This document shows, piece after piece, positions 15,505-23,784 of a DNA stretch of 36,236 bases. The stretch is taken from the NCBI GenBank assembly GCA_003819815.1, contig RPQJ01000026.1, forward strand, positions 1-36,236, written 5' to 3'. Position 1 is the first letter of the stretch. Every line of letters starts with the position of its first letter. The position numbers and the translations under genes are program-made. The notes below the pieces were generated by a model. It was not told where the DNA came from. It did not search any database and saw only the letters and a list, made by a program, of their open reading frames with translations. The stretch comes from Lysobacterales bacterium (lineage in GTDB: Bacteria; Pseudomonadota; Gammaproteobacteria; Steroidobacterales; Steroidobacteraceae).

Positions 15505-17601
15505 ATGAAATTCACATCAAGTGCCGGCATCGCGCTGGCCACGCTTTCGCTCGGACTCGCAGCGCTGCCGGCCACGGCCGCGCCGAAGCCGCAGTCGCCC
15601 GACGCGATCCTCGCGGCCGTGAAGCAGGGACCCTATGCGAAGATCGGGCCGCTGCTCGGCAACCTGCACGAGGAATACCTGCAGGCGACGCGCGGCGCTG
15701 CCGGAAAGACGTTCAAGACCGCGAACCCCGTGCTCAAGGTGGCGAACGGCCGCGTCGGGATCGACGCCGTCGCGAAGAACCCGTCCGCGCTCGCCTCCGC
15801 GCTCGGCTCGCTCGGCGCGTCGCAGGTCAAGGTGCGCGGCACCCTCGTGAGCGCGCAGGTGCCGGTGCGGTCGCTCGGCAAGCTTGCGGCACTCGACTCG
15901 CTCGCCTACGCGCGTCCCGTGCTCGCGCGCGCCAACGCCCTCACCCGCCCGGTCGTCTCCCAGGGCGTCGCGAGCATGAAGGCCGAGGGCGTGGGATACA
16001 GCGGCTTGGGGGTCGATGTCGGCGTGCTCTCGGACAGCTACGGCTGCAATCCGCCCGCCTTCCGGCCCGGGGCCCCGACCTCGTCCGCTGCCGAGGACGC
16101 CTCGAACGGCGAGGTCCCGCTCGGCGTCATCGTGCTGTCGGACGGCTGTCCGGGCGGCTCGGACGAAGGTCGCGCGATGGCGCAGATCGTCCACGACGTC
16201 GCGCCCGGCGCGACGATCTCGTTCCACACGGCGTTCAACGGCGAGTTCGACTTCGCCGAAGGCATCATCCGGCTGCAGGAAGCCGGCTCGGACGTCATCG
16301 TCGACGACGTGATCTACTTCGCCGAGCCGATGTACTCGGACGGTCCGGTCGCGCAGGCCGTCGACATCGTGGCCGACCGCGGCGTCCCGTTCTACTCGTC
16401 CGCGGGCAACAACGCCCGCAACTCGTACGAGGCTGCCTATGCGCCGGTGCAGATTCCGTTGAACGCGGGCGGCAACGTCAACGGCGCCGTCGGCAACGGC
16501 CCGGTGCTCCGCACGTTCCACAGCTTCGCGCCGGGTTCGCTCCAGGTGCTGCAGCCCGTCGTGGTGCAGAGCGACGGCACCGCGGGCGTGCACGTCCTGA
16601 GCTTCCAGTGGGATCAGCCCCACCTGCGCGCGACCCAGTACGCGCTGTGGAAGTCGGGCGGCGACCTGTCGATGGCGGTGGGCGCCGCGACCGACCTCGA
16701 CCTCGTGTTCTACCGCGCGAACGGCACCCCGGTGCCGCTCTGCCCGCCGGGCGTGTCGAAGGGCATCACCTGCCAGTTGACGGGCGACCCGAACATCGGC
16801 GGCGACGCCGTCGATCTCGCGCTGATCTATTATGCCGGCCCGAAGCCCGCCGCACTCTTCTACGTCGCGTTCGTGAAATCCGGCGGGCCGGACCCGACGC
16901 GCGTCAAGTACGTCACGTTCGACATCCAGGGCGGTTTCGCGCCGCTCGCGTTCGACACGAAGAGTGGCACGGCCTACGGTCATGCGAATGCCCGCGGGGC
17001 GCAGTCGATCGCCGCGGCCTCCTGGTACGCGACGGTGCCCTACAGCAACAGCGGCCTCGTTCCTGCGAACGATACGGGCAGCCCGAAGATCGACCTGGCC
17101 GCCTGCGTGCCCGCGTGCCTGAACGACTTCTCGTCGGGTGGCGACATCCCGATCGTGCTCGATCGGTTCGGAGCGCGGCTCGCGGCGCCCGAACGCCGCG
17201 TGAACCCGAGCGTCACCGGGCCCGACGGCGGGAACTCGACGTTCTTCTTCTCGGATTCGAGCTACGACGACGACGACGGCGACGGCCTCAACAGCCCGTT
17301 CAGCCCGTTCATCTCATGCTGCGACCTGCCGGGCGACGAGTGGCCGAATTTCTTCGGCACGTCGGCGAGCGCGCCGCACGTCGCGGGCGTCGCGGCGCTG
17401 TTGCTCGAGAAGGCGCCGGGCGCGACGCCCGCGGCCGTGCGGAGCGCGCTCGAGTCCACCGCGCGCCCGATGACGCTGCGGTTCACGTCGGATCGCCCCA
17501 TCGTCACGTTCCCGGTCATCGAGGTGGGGCCGAACGGCTACGACTACGACACCGGCTACGGCCTCGTCGATGCCGCGGCGGCGCTCGAGGCGCTCGACTG
17601 A
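15505..17601 (+). CDS. Exported subtilase/sedolisin (S8/S53-like) serine protease
   Basis: A 698-residue secreted peptidase. The signal peptide covers about 1-25 (ending PATAA). A propeptide-like region follows to about 150. In the catalytic domain, D177 is in GVLSDSYG. The place of the subtilisin HGTH motif is taken by SDEGRAMAQIVHD with E221. N302 in YSSAGN matches the subtilisin oxyanion Asn, and the nucleophile S620 is in GTSASAPHVAGVAALLLEKA. A Glu in place of His is the sedolisin (S53) solution, so the triad is likely Glu-Asp-Ser, as in the S53-like group of the subtilase superfamily. A roughly 200-residue beta-rich insert (about 320-500) separates the halves, and an acidic DDDDGDG loop near 590 may bind calcium. 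The ATG at 15505 has GGAGGG 6 bases upstream; the TTG at 15499 is rejected. Confidence 0.87.
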   Translation: MKFTSSAGIALATLSLGLAALPATAAPKPQSPDAILAAVKQGPYAKIGPLLGNLHEEYLQATRGAAGKTFKTANPVLKVANGRVGIDAVAKNPSALASALGSLGASQVKVRGTLVSAQVPVRSLGKLAALDSLAYARPVLARANALTRPVVSQGVASMKAEGVGYSGLGVDVGVLSDSYGCNPPAFRPGAPTSSAAEDASNGEVPLGVIVLSDGCPGGSDEGRAMAQIVHDVAPGATISFHTAFNGEFDFAEGIIRLQEAGSDVIVDDVIYFAEPMYSDGPVAQAVDIVADRGVPFYSSAGNNARNSYEAAYAPVQIPLNAGGNVNGAVGNGPVLRTFHSFAPGSLQVLQPVVVQSDGTAGVHVLSFQWDQPHLRATQYALWKSGGDLSMAVGAATDLDLVFYRANGTPVPLCPPGVSKGITCQLTGDPNIGGDAVDLALIYYAGPKPAALFYVAFVKSGGPDPTRVKYVTFDIQGGFAPLAFDTKSGTAYGHANARGAQSIAAASWYATVPYSNSGLVPANDTGSPKIDLAACVPACLNDFSSGGDIPIVLDRFGARLAAPERRVNPSVTGPDGGNSTFFFSDSSYDDDDGDGLNSPFSPFISCCDLPGDEWPNFFGTSASAPHVAGVAALLLEKAPGATPAAVRSALESTARPMTLRFTSDRPIVTFPVIEVGPNGYDYDTGYGLVDAAAALEALD

Positions 17602-17617
17602 CGCGACAATGCCCGAG

Positions 17618-17651
17618 CCGGCAGGATCGTCCCGCGTGACGGTCCTGCCGG
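17618..17651. terminator. Bidirectional terminator-like hairpin
   Basis: A 14-bp stem (17618-17631 with 17638-17651, one G-U pair in RNA, 6-base loop) lies between the convergent protease and LEA14-like genes. There is no clear U tract. Confidence 0.6.
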
Positions 17652-17658
17652 TCCGGGA

Positions 17659-18135
17659 TCACGCTCCGCCCGCCGGCGCGGACTTCGGCAGCGTGAACTC
17701 GCCCCGCGCCTCGAAGCGCTGGGTGCCGAACAGCGACCCCTTCAGCTTGCCGGTCAGCGCGTAGTCGATCCGGTCGACCGGCTTGCCGTCGAGCATGCCG
17801 ACGACCTGGCTCATCATCCTGAGCACCGACACCGTCACCGGCACGGCGACGACCGTCTCGCCGAACCTCGGAACGACGCCCGACTGGTCGCTCACGCCGG
17901 TCGCGAACGTCCGGTCCAGCACGTCGATCCTGACGTACGCGCCGGTGAACTCGACTGGCGCGTCGTTCGGGTTCTGCACGCGCAGCTTCACGAGCATGCG
18001 CACCTCCATGCCCTCGCCCTGCAGCGGCTCGATGCCGGCCACCGTGACCTGCAGCGGATCCCGGTCGGGCAGGCTCGCACACGCCGAGATCGTGATCATG
18101 GCCGCCGCGACCAGCAGCCCGAACAGTCGTTTCAT
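17659..18135 (-). CDS. LEA14-like (WHy domain) lipoprotein
   Basis: A 158-residue predicted lipoprotein. MKRLFGLLVAAAMITISACA contains a lipobox (ISAC, lipidation at C19). The rest is one WHy/LEA_2 immunoglobulin-like beta domain: VTVAGIEPLQGEGMEVRMLV, LRVQNPNDAPVEFTGAYV (the conserved NPN turn) and VVPRFGETVVAVPVTVSV. Homologues are annotated as desiccation-related or membrane-stress proteins; the molecular role is not settled. The ATG at 18135 has GGAGAAG upstream. An in-frame ATG at 18147 would only add four residues. It lies divergent from the GDPD gene across about 100 bases. Confidence 0.85.
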   Translation of the reverse strand: MKRLFGLLVAAAMITISACASLPDRDPLQVTVAGIEPLQGEGMEVRMLVKLRVQNPNDAPVEFTGAYVRIDVLDRTFATGVSDQSGVVPRFGETVVAVPVTVSVLRMMSQVVGMLDGKPVDRIDYALTGKLKGSLFGTQRFEARGEFTLPKSAPAGGA

Positions 18136-18237
18136 GCTCTTCTCCATCCCGTAGACCCCCGGCACGGAGTCTGCCGCAGCCGGGGCGCTGCGCACAGCGG
18201 GACCTGAGGTGCTAGGCTCGCGCGGCGTCTACGACGG

Positions 18238-20106
18238 GTGACGTCCTTGAGCCTCGAGATCCTGCCGAAGAGCCTCTCCGACCTCGCCGTGCGCTGGCGC
18301 ACGCCGATCCTGTTCCGGCTGCTGATGCAGCTGCTCGGCATCGCGATCCTCACGCCGCTGTTCACGTGGGTCGCGCGCCGGCTCGTGCTCGCGTCGGGCG
18401 AGCCCGTGGTCAGCAACTACGACATCGCCCGCTTCGTGCTGACGCCCGGCGGCGTCGCGTTCGTCGTTTTCGTCGCCGCCGCGCTGCTAGGCCTGGTGCT
18501 CGCCGAGCTGCTCGGCCACACCTGGGTCGCCGGGCGCGCGTACGCGCGTCGCGAGGCATCGCTGCTGTCGACCGTCGCGTTCGTGCTGCGCCGGCTGCCG
18601 GCCCTGATGATCCTCTCCGCGCTCGTGTTCCTGCGGCTCGCGCTGCTCGCCCTGCCGTTTCTAGCGGTGGCAGCGGTCGTCTGGTTCGGCACGCTCGCCG
18701 GGCACGACGTCAACTACTACCTCGCGGAGAGCCCACCCGAGTGGCGACGGGCCCGCTGGATCGCCGTCGCACTGGCGGTGGGCTGGGCGTTCACCGCGGC
18801 GTGGCAGCTCGCGCGGTGGATCTACGCGCTGCCGATCCTCGCGTTCGAGGGAGCCGCGCCGTGGACCGCCCTGAGGCGCAGCGCCGAACGGACGCGCGGC
18901 CGGCTGCGGCACATCCTCGCGCCGGTCGTCCTGTGGTGGACGGCGATCACGCTCGCCATGGCAGCGCTCACGTGGCTCGGCCGCCAGGTGACGGACGCCA
19001 GTTTCGACTGGGCGGGGCTCGACGTGCAGCGCGTGCTGCCGCTGGTCGCGCTGTTCATGGCCGTCGCGGCGATCGGAGCGCTCGTTTACGCGAGCCTCGG
19101 GCTCGCGGGACAGCAGTTCCTCGTCGTGCGCCTGTACGCGGGGCAGGCGGGCGGGGAGCACGGGTACGGTGAGTTCCCGGAGCCCGTCGACCCGGCCTCA
19201 CGCAGCCTCGCGCGCACGGCCATCCTCGCGACGCTGGCGCTCGCCGCGCTGTCCGTCGGCATCGGAACGCTCATCTTCTCGCGCCTGGACCTGCGCCAGG
19301 CAGTCGACGTGACCGCGCACCGCGGCGCGTCGCTCGAGGCGCCCGAGAACTCGCTCGCGGCGTTCCGCGCCGCCATCGACGCAGGCGCGACCTACGTCGA
19401 GCTCGACGTGCAGCGCACCCGCGACGGCGTGATCGTCGTCGCGCATGACGCGGACTTCATGCGCTCGGCGGGCGACGGCCGGCGCGTCGCGGACCTGACG
19501 GCCGCGGAGATCGCGGCCATCGACATCGGCCGCAAGCGCGGCGAGCGCTGGGTGGGCGAGCGCGCCCCGACGCTCGAGCAGGCGATCGACCTCGCGCGCG
19601 GCCGGATCCGGCTCAACGTCGAGCTCAAGTACAACGTGCCGGACCCCGGCCTCGCGCCGGCGGTCGTCGATCTGCTGCGGCGCAAGGACTTCCTCGACCA
19701 GGCCGTGATCACCTCGCTCGACTACGCCGCGCTCAAGCAGGTCGAGAACATCGATCCCGCGATCGTGACCGGCCACATCGTGACCGCGGCGGTCGGGAAC
19801 GTGCTGCGCACCGAGGCCGACTTCCTGAGCCTGAACACCGCGCGCGCGACGGGCCGCCTGGTCCGCGAGGCACACCGCCTCGGCAAGGAGATCCACGTCT
19901 GGACCGTCAACACGCCGGACGCGATGCTGCGGATGGTCGAGCGCGGCGTCGACAACGTGATCACCGACGACCCGGAACAGCTGGTGCGCCTGATGCGCGA
20001 GCGCAATGCACTCGAGCCCGCGGAGATACTCGGGCTGCGCCTGCGCGCGCTGTTCGACGAGCCGCCGCGCGAAGTGACGGAGCCCGCGGCCGTCCAGCCG
20101 CTCTGA
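18238..20106 (+). CDS. Membrane-anchored glycerophosphodiester phosphodiesterase
   Basis: A 622-residue inner-membrane protein with a multi-spanning N-terminal half (about 1-350; hydrophobic segments near 22-45, 67-92, 115-145, 175-200, 220-245, 263-290 and 325-345) and a C-terminal GDPD TIM barrel. The barrel shows the catalytic HRG (H361, in VTAHRGASLEAPENSLAAF), the metal pair E388/D390 in YVELDVQ, H403 in VVAHDADF, then NVELKYN and HVWTVNTPDAMLRMVERGVD. It would release glycerol-3-phosphate and an alcohol from glycerophosphodiesters derived from phospholipids. The architecture (GDPDase membrane domain plus GDPD) is known in other bacteria. The start is a GTG at 18238 without a strong ribosome site; a TTG at 18247 is the next option. 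It is convergent with the SDR gene. Confidence 0.9.
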   Translation: MTSLSLEILPKSLSDLAVRWRTPILFRLLMQLLGIAILTPLFTWVARRLVLASGEPVVSNYDIARFVLTPGGVAFVVFVAAALLGLVLAELLGHTWVAGRAYARREASLLSTVAFVLRRLPALMILSALVFLRLALLALPFLAVAAVVWFGTLAGHDVNYYLAESPPEWRRARWIAVALAVGWAFTAAWQLARWIYALPILAFEGAAPWTALRRSAERTRGRLRHILAPVVLWWTAITLAMAALTWLGRQVTDASFDWAGLDVQRVLPLVALFMAVAAIGALVYASLGLAGQQFLVVRLYAGQAGGEHGYGEFPEPVDPASRSLARTAILATLALAALSVGIGTLIFSRLDLRQAVDVTAHRGASLEAPENSLAAFRAAIDAGATYVELDVQRTRDGVIVVAHDADFMRSAGDGRRVADLTAAEIAAIDIGRKRGERWVGERAPTLEQAIDLARGRIRLNVELKYNVPDPGLAPAVVDLLRRKDFLDQAVITSLDYAALKQVENIDPAIVTGHIVTAAVGNVLRTEADFLSLNTARATGRLVREAHRLGKEIHVWTVNTPDAMLRMVERGVDNVITDDPEQLVRLMRERNALEPAEILGLRLRALFDEPPREVTEPAAVQPL

Positions 20107-20112
20107 GGGACG

Positions 20113-21135
20113 TCAGGCCAGCCCGAGGTCGAGCAGGCTGCGTGCGGTCGCGACCGCGGCGTCACGCGCCGGGATGAACTCGATGCCGAGCGTCTGCCGG
20201 GTGCGCGCCGTGTCGACCGGCAGCCACTTGCCGAGGTCCGGCACGGCCTGGCGGGCCGTGCCGTCGACGAGCGCGACGATCCTCATGAGCCAGTCCGGCA
20301 ACTCTCCCTTCGGCACCTTGCGCGCGGCCGGGCCGAGCGCCTGGCGCAGCGCGGCGGCGATGTCCGTCATCCACAGCGTCTCGGCCGCGCCGAGATAGCG
20401 GCCGCCGGCCGGAACGTCGGCCTCGAGGGCCAGCCGGTGCATCTTCGCGACGTCCCGGACGTCGACGCAGGGGATCGACACGCGCGGCGAGCCCGGGTAC
20501 TTGCCGCGCAGGAAGCTTCGGACGATCTCCGCCGAAGTGCCGATGTCGCGGTCGAGGGCCGGGCCGAGCACGAGCCCGGGATTTACCGACGCGTAGTGCA
20601 GGCCGCCCGGCGCACGGGCGACGTAATCGCGCGCCGTGCGTTCGGCGAGCGTCTTCGACTTCACGTAGGCCGCGACGCCGGGCGCGTCGACCTGGGTCCA
20701 GTCGGCCTCCGTGTACGGTTCCTTGCGCCCGGCGGGATGCCCGTAGAGCACTGCGGCCATCGACGAGGTCTGGACGAAACGCTCGAGCCCGCCACGTACC
20801 GCCGCCTCGAGGACGCGCAGCGTGCCCTGCACCGCGGGCCGGATGAGTTCCTGCTCGTCCCGCGGCACCGACGGCGGGAACGGCGAGGCGACGTGCAGCA
20901 CGTGCCGGCATCCGTCGACGGCCTCGTCCCAGCCTGCGTCGGAATCCAGATCGGCGGTCGCAAACTCCAGCCGGCCGACGTCGACGTGCCGGGCGAGGGT
21001 ACCGCGCACGGCCTCCGACTTGCCGGGCGACCGCACCGTACCGCGCACCCCGTAACCCGCGGCGAGCAGTTCGATCGCGCAGTGCTTGGCGATGAACCCC
21101 GACACGCCAGTGACCAGCACCCTCGGCTTCGTCAT
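20113..21135 (-). CDS. Extended SDR, dihydroflavonol-4-reductase-like
   Basis: A 340-residue NAD(P)-dependent epimerase/dehydratase-family oxidoreductase. It has the Rossmann glycine motif VTGVSGFIAKHCA (about 8-20), an arginine soon after (RGTVRS) suggesting NADP preference, SSMAAVLYG carrying the catalytic Ser region, and the YVKSK active site (Tyr-x-x-x-Lys). NPGLVLGPAL is the usual downstream landmark. The length matches the family. The substrate is unknown; plant-type flavonol reduction is not implied. No signal peptide is seen. The stop lies 6 bases from that of the convergent GDPD gene. Confidence 0.88.
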   Translation of the reverse strand: MTKPRVLVTGVSGFIAKHCAIELLAAGYGVRGTVRSPGKSEAVRGTLARHVDVGRLEFATADLDSDAGWDEAVDGCRHVLHVASPFPPSVPRDEQELIRPAVQGTLRVLEAAVRGGLERFVQTSSMAAVLYGHPAGRKEPYTEADWTQVDAPGVAAYVKSKTLAERTARDYVARAPGGLHYASVNPGLVLGPALDRDIGTSAEIVRSFLRGKYPGSPRVSIPCVDVRDVAKMHRLALEADVPAGGRYLGAAETLWMTDIAAALRQALGPAARKVPKGELPDWLMRIVALVDGTARQAVPDLGKWLPVDTARTRQTLGIEFIPARDAAVATARSLLDLGLA

Positions 21136-21170
21136 GCATCCCCCTGCCCTGCCCGTGCGAACACTGGCGA

Positions 21171-21179
21171 TGTTATGCT
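21171..21179 (+). promoter_or_regulatory. Candidate extended -10 promoter
   Basis: TGTTATGCT fits an extended -10 (TGnTATAAT) 46 bases before the ATG of the 98-residue gene; no convincing -35 is seen. Confidence 0.4.
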
Positions 21180-21224
21180 TTTCCGACTCACCAGGACCGC
21201 CGAATCACCGACAGGAGATGTGTG

Positions 21225-21521
21225 ATGAGCATTGCCGGCAAGTGGAACCTCACCCTCAACTCGCCCCTCGGCGACCAGAATGCGACGCTCGACGTCAGCG
21301 AGTCGGCCGGGGCGTACCAGGCCACGCTGGCCGGCCGCGGTGACCCGAACCCCGTCGAGGATCTGAAGGTCGACGGCAGCAAGCTCGCCTTCGCCGCCGA
21401 TTCCGACACGCCGGTCGGCCGCATGCGGCTCGGCTTCGAGGGCGAAGTGACGGGCGATGCTCTGAACGGCACCTACAGCACGCCGTTCGGCGCGTTCAAG
21501 TTCTCCGGCACCCGCGCCTGA
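21225..21521 (+). CDS. Small conserved beta-rich protein, function unknown
   Basis: A 98-residue protein of alternating hydrophobic/polar strands with many Gly, Asp and Thr (GKWNLTLNSPLGDQNATLDV, VEDLKVDGSKLAFAAD, LGFEGEVTGDALNGTY, FGAFKFSGTR). The pattern suggests a small beta-barrel or sandwich. I remember similar short proteins in other proteobacteria but no assigned function. There is no signal peptide or cysteine. AGGAG at 21213-21217 supports the ATG. It stands alone, with its own candidate promoter and a following hairpin. Confidence 0.75.
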   Translation: MSIAGKWNLTLNSPLGDQNATLDVSESAGAYQATLAGRGDPNPVEDLKVDGSKLAFAADSDTPVGRMRLGFEGEVTGDALNGTYSTPFGAFKFSGTRA

Positions 21522-21526
21522 TGCCT

Positions 21527-21559
21527 GCGGGGGCCGGTCCGTTGCGGGCCGGCCCCTGC
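21527..21559. terminator. Hairpin between convergent genes
   Basis: A 14-bp stem with one mismatch and one G-U pair (21527-21540 with 21546-21559, loop GTTGC), directly after the 98-residue gene and 30 bases from the GntR-type stop. It lacks a T tract. Confidence 0.6.
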
Positions 21560-21588
21560 CGCTCCGTGAACCGCGGGCGCGGTGGCCG

Positions 21589-22038
21589 TCAGTCGTCTTG
21601 CTCGCCGCGGCCGTCCTCGATCTCCCGCATCCGGAGCATCGCGGCCTTGAACATTCCGGTCGCCTCGGTGCTGCTGAGCCCGCGCGCCGCGGCCTCGCGC
21701 ACCGCACGCAGCAGCGCCGCCTCGAAGCGGATCTGGGTGGCATCGCCCACGTCATCCGCCTCGCCGTCGCGGGACGGTATGCACAGCACGCCGTCCTTGC
21801 GCTCCGCCAGGTGGCCGTCCGCGAGCAGCCTCGCATACGCGGCGCGCACGTCGGTGGCGTCGATCAGGAGTTCGCTCGCGACGCGCTCGACCGGCGGCAG
21901 CAGCGCGCCCGCCGGCAGCACCCCGTGCTCGATGTCGGCGCGGATCACCGAATACAGCCTCTCCCCGAACGACGGCGCGTGCTGCGTCTGCATCGCCTTG
22001 CGCCAGCGTCCAGTGCGGGTCGCCCAGTAGTCACCCAT
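21589..22038 (-). CDS. GntR-type winged-helix transcriptional regulator
   Basis: A 149-residue DNA-binding protein. Residues about 23-95 form a GntR winged helix: FGERLYSVIRADIEHGVLPA, then LPPVERVASELLIDATDVRA (recognition region) and YARLLADGHLAERKDGVLCI (wing). The C-terminal part is a short helical stretch (RFEAALLRAVREAAARGLSS) instead of a large FadR or HutC ligand domain, so it resembles the small YtrA-like group. The ATG at 22038 follows GGAGG with a 6-base spacer. It lies 38 bases downstream of the diguanylate cyclase gene on the same strand and is probably in its operon. Target and effector are unknown. Confidence 0.82.
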   Translation of the reverse strand: MGDYWATRTGRWRKAMQTQHAPSFGERLYSVIRADIEHGVLPAGALLPPVERVASELLIDATDVRAAYARLLADGHLAERKDGVLCIPSRDGEADDVGDATQIRFEAALLRAVREAAARGLSSTEATGMFKAAMLRMREIEDGRGEQDD

Positions 22039-22076
22039 CGCGAGCCTCCGTGTCCCCCGGGCGGATATTACGCGGC

Positions 22077-23018
22077 TCAGGTGCGCCCGGCACCCGTCGG
22101 AGCGCGGCCGGGCAGCGTGGCCGTCGTGACGGCAGGATCCCAGCACACGATCCGGTTGCGTCCGGCGGCCTTGGCCACGAGCAGTGCCTTGTCGGCGCGG
22201 TCGATCGATTCCGCGACGCCGGCGTCAGGGTCGAGCATCGCGAGACCGAAGGAGACCGTCGCCTGCACCGGGCTGCCGTCAGCCGCAGTCGCAAGCGGCA
22301 GTCCCTCGAGGCCGCGGCGGATCCGGTCGAGCACGCGCTCGCCTGCTGCGAGATCGACACCGGGCAGCGACACGAGGAACTCGTCGCCGCCATAGCGGAA
22401 GACCTTGTCGTAGGGGCGCAGGTGCTCGACCAGGTAGCGGACCGCAGCCGAGAGCACCTCGTCGCCGATCGCGTGACCATGCGTGTCGTTGATGGCCTTG
22501 AACCGATCGACGTCCATGAACGCGAGGCAGCAGTGCTGCAGCCCCCGGCGCGCGAGCTCGCACCACTCCTGCAGCTCGGGCAGCATTTCGACGCGCCCGT
22601 AGGCGCCGGTGAGCGCGTCCGTGCTGCGCAGCGCCCCCTGGATCTCATGGCGCAGCGCGTCGAGCGCCGCCCGCAGCCGGTGGCCGCTCGCCGCGAGCTC
22701 GTCGTAGTCGCGGGTCGAGATCGCGGCCCCGCCGGCACAGAGCTGCAGCAGGCGCATGGCGACCTGGTGCAGCCGCACGTGCTCCCGCTCGATCGTCGGA
22801 TAGGCAATCTGCTCGCGCAGCGCGGCGGGCGCGCGCTCCTCGAGCCAGTGGCCGAACCGGCACCGACCGTGACCGTCCGGCGCGAGGTCCGTGGGTTCCG
22901 GCGCCAGTCGGCAGACGAGCGTGCGCACCAGCGCGTCGTGCCAGCGGCCGTGCTCCCGGCTCGCCTGCTCGAGCTGGCGGAGCATCGCCAGCAGTTCCCG
23001 CGGCTCGGCCTTGAACAT
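22077..23018 (-). CDS. Zinc-sensing diguanylate cyclase (CZB-GGDEF, DgcZ-like)
   Basis: A 313-residue cytoplasmic enzyme predicted to make c-di-GMP from two GTP. The N-terminal CZB domain carries H23 (REHGRW), C53 (CRFGHW), H80 and H84 (EREHVRLH). By spacing these line up with the 3-His/1-Cys zinc site of E. coli DgcZ (H22, C52, H79, H83), where zinc inhibits activity. The GGDEF domain starts at DALTGAYGR (about 133), with FMDVDRFKAINDTHGH, an intact RYGGDEF active site (G210-F214) and an RPYD inhibitory site (201-204) exactly five residues before it, so product feedback is expected. Its neighbours are a HEPN-like gene 46 bases upstream and the GntR gene downstream, on the same strand. Zinc control here is inferred from conserved ligands. 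Confidence 0.93.
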   Translation of the reverse strand: MFKAEPRELLAMLRQLEQASREHGRWHDALVRTLVCRLAPEPTDLAPDGHGRCRFGHWLEERAPAALREQIAYPTIEREHVRLHQVAMRLLQLCAGGAAISTRDYDELAASGHRLRAALDALRHEIQGALRSTDALTGAYGRVEMLPELQEWCELARRGLQHCCLAFMDVDRFKAINDTHGHAIGDEVLSAAVRYLVEHLRPYDKVFRYGGDEFLVSLPGVDLAAGERVLDRIRRGLEGLPLATAADGSPVQATVSFGLAMLDPDAGVAESIDRADKALLVAKAAGRNRIVCWDPAVTTATLPGRAPTGAGRT

Positions 23019-23064
23019 CGAGGGACCCTCCTCCGGCGCCGCCGAGGCCGCACCGGCCGACAGC

Positions 23065-23721
23065 TCATTGCTCCACGACGGGATAGCACGGATCGCCCCA
23101 GAGCGTCTCCGGGTGATCCATCATGATCTCGACTACGAGCGGTACGAACTGTCCGAGGAAGCGCCTGCAATCGCGGACCTGGTCGCGGTTGACGCGGCTG
23201 TTCCACGTCGCACCGCCATGGACGAGCTGGTTGCGCAGCGTGTACACGCGCGACAGTACGATCGCAAGCACGGTCACGGTATCGCGGCGCGCAAGCGCGC
23301 GCTCGGCCGTACGCCGGGCGTCGTCGAACCGGCGTTGCCAGTCCTCCTCCGTCAGCGCACCCTTCTGCCAGCTCCAGAAATCCGCAAACACATAGCGGTT
23401 GCCGAGCAGCACGCGGATCGCGCCGGGAAACTCCTGCCACAGCAGCCGCTCGAGCCGGGCCGCGGGCGCGTCGAGCTCCGCGAGCTTCTTCAGGAAGTCG
23501 CGGAACGTCTCCTGCTCGGAGAGCCGATACCGCTCGTCGATCTCGGTGGCGTAGGCGGCGTTGAACGCGATCCACAGGAAGATGAACTGCCCGTCCGGGT
23601 CGCCCTCCAGCCGCTCCGCGCGGTCGAGCCAGCTCAAGGCCCGGTGCACGCGCAACGAGAGGTTTGCCGGATGGCCGTCCCGCTCGCGGCGGTGTCGAGC
23701 CTTCAGTTCCGCGTAGTCCAT
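23065..23721 (-). CDS. HEPN-like protein with RNQLVH motif, possible RNase toxin
   Basis: A 218-residue, mostly helical protein. Its clearest feature is LRNQLVHGG (R163 to H168), a match to the R-x4-6-H catalytic motif of HEPN ribonucleases. Helices on either side (FIFLWIAFNAAYATE about 47-61; VTVLAIVLSRVYT just before the motif; CRRFLGQFVPLVVEIMM after it) fit an Apea-like/HEPN bundle. HEPN domains act in toxin-antitoxin, abortive infection and CRISPR systems, but also in non-enzymatic proteins, so RNase activity is inference. The ATG at 23721 is preceded by GGGAGG. It is divergent from a WYL regulator (63 bases between starts) and heads a run with the diguanylate cyclase and GntR genes. Confidence 0.72.
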   Translation of the reverse strand: MDYAELKARHRRERDGHPANLSLRVHRALSWLDRAERLEGDPDGQFIFLWIAFNAAYATEIDERYRLSEQETFRDFLKKLAELDAPAARLERLLWQEFPGAIRVLLGNRYVFADFWSWQKGALTEEDWQRRFDDARRTAERALARRDTVTVLAIVLSRVYTLRNQLVHGGATWNSRVNRDQVRDCRRFLGQFVPLVVEIMMDHPETLWGDPCYPVVEQ

Positions 23722-23784
23722 TCCGCCTCCCGCCCCGTCCACAGGATACTCTAGCGCGATCGAGCCCCAACGCAGCCCGCCGCC

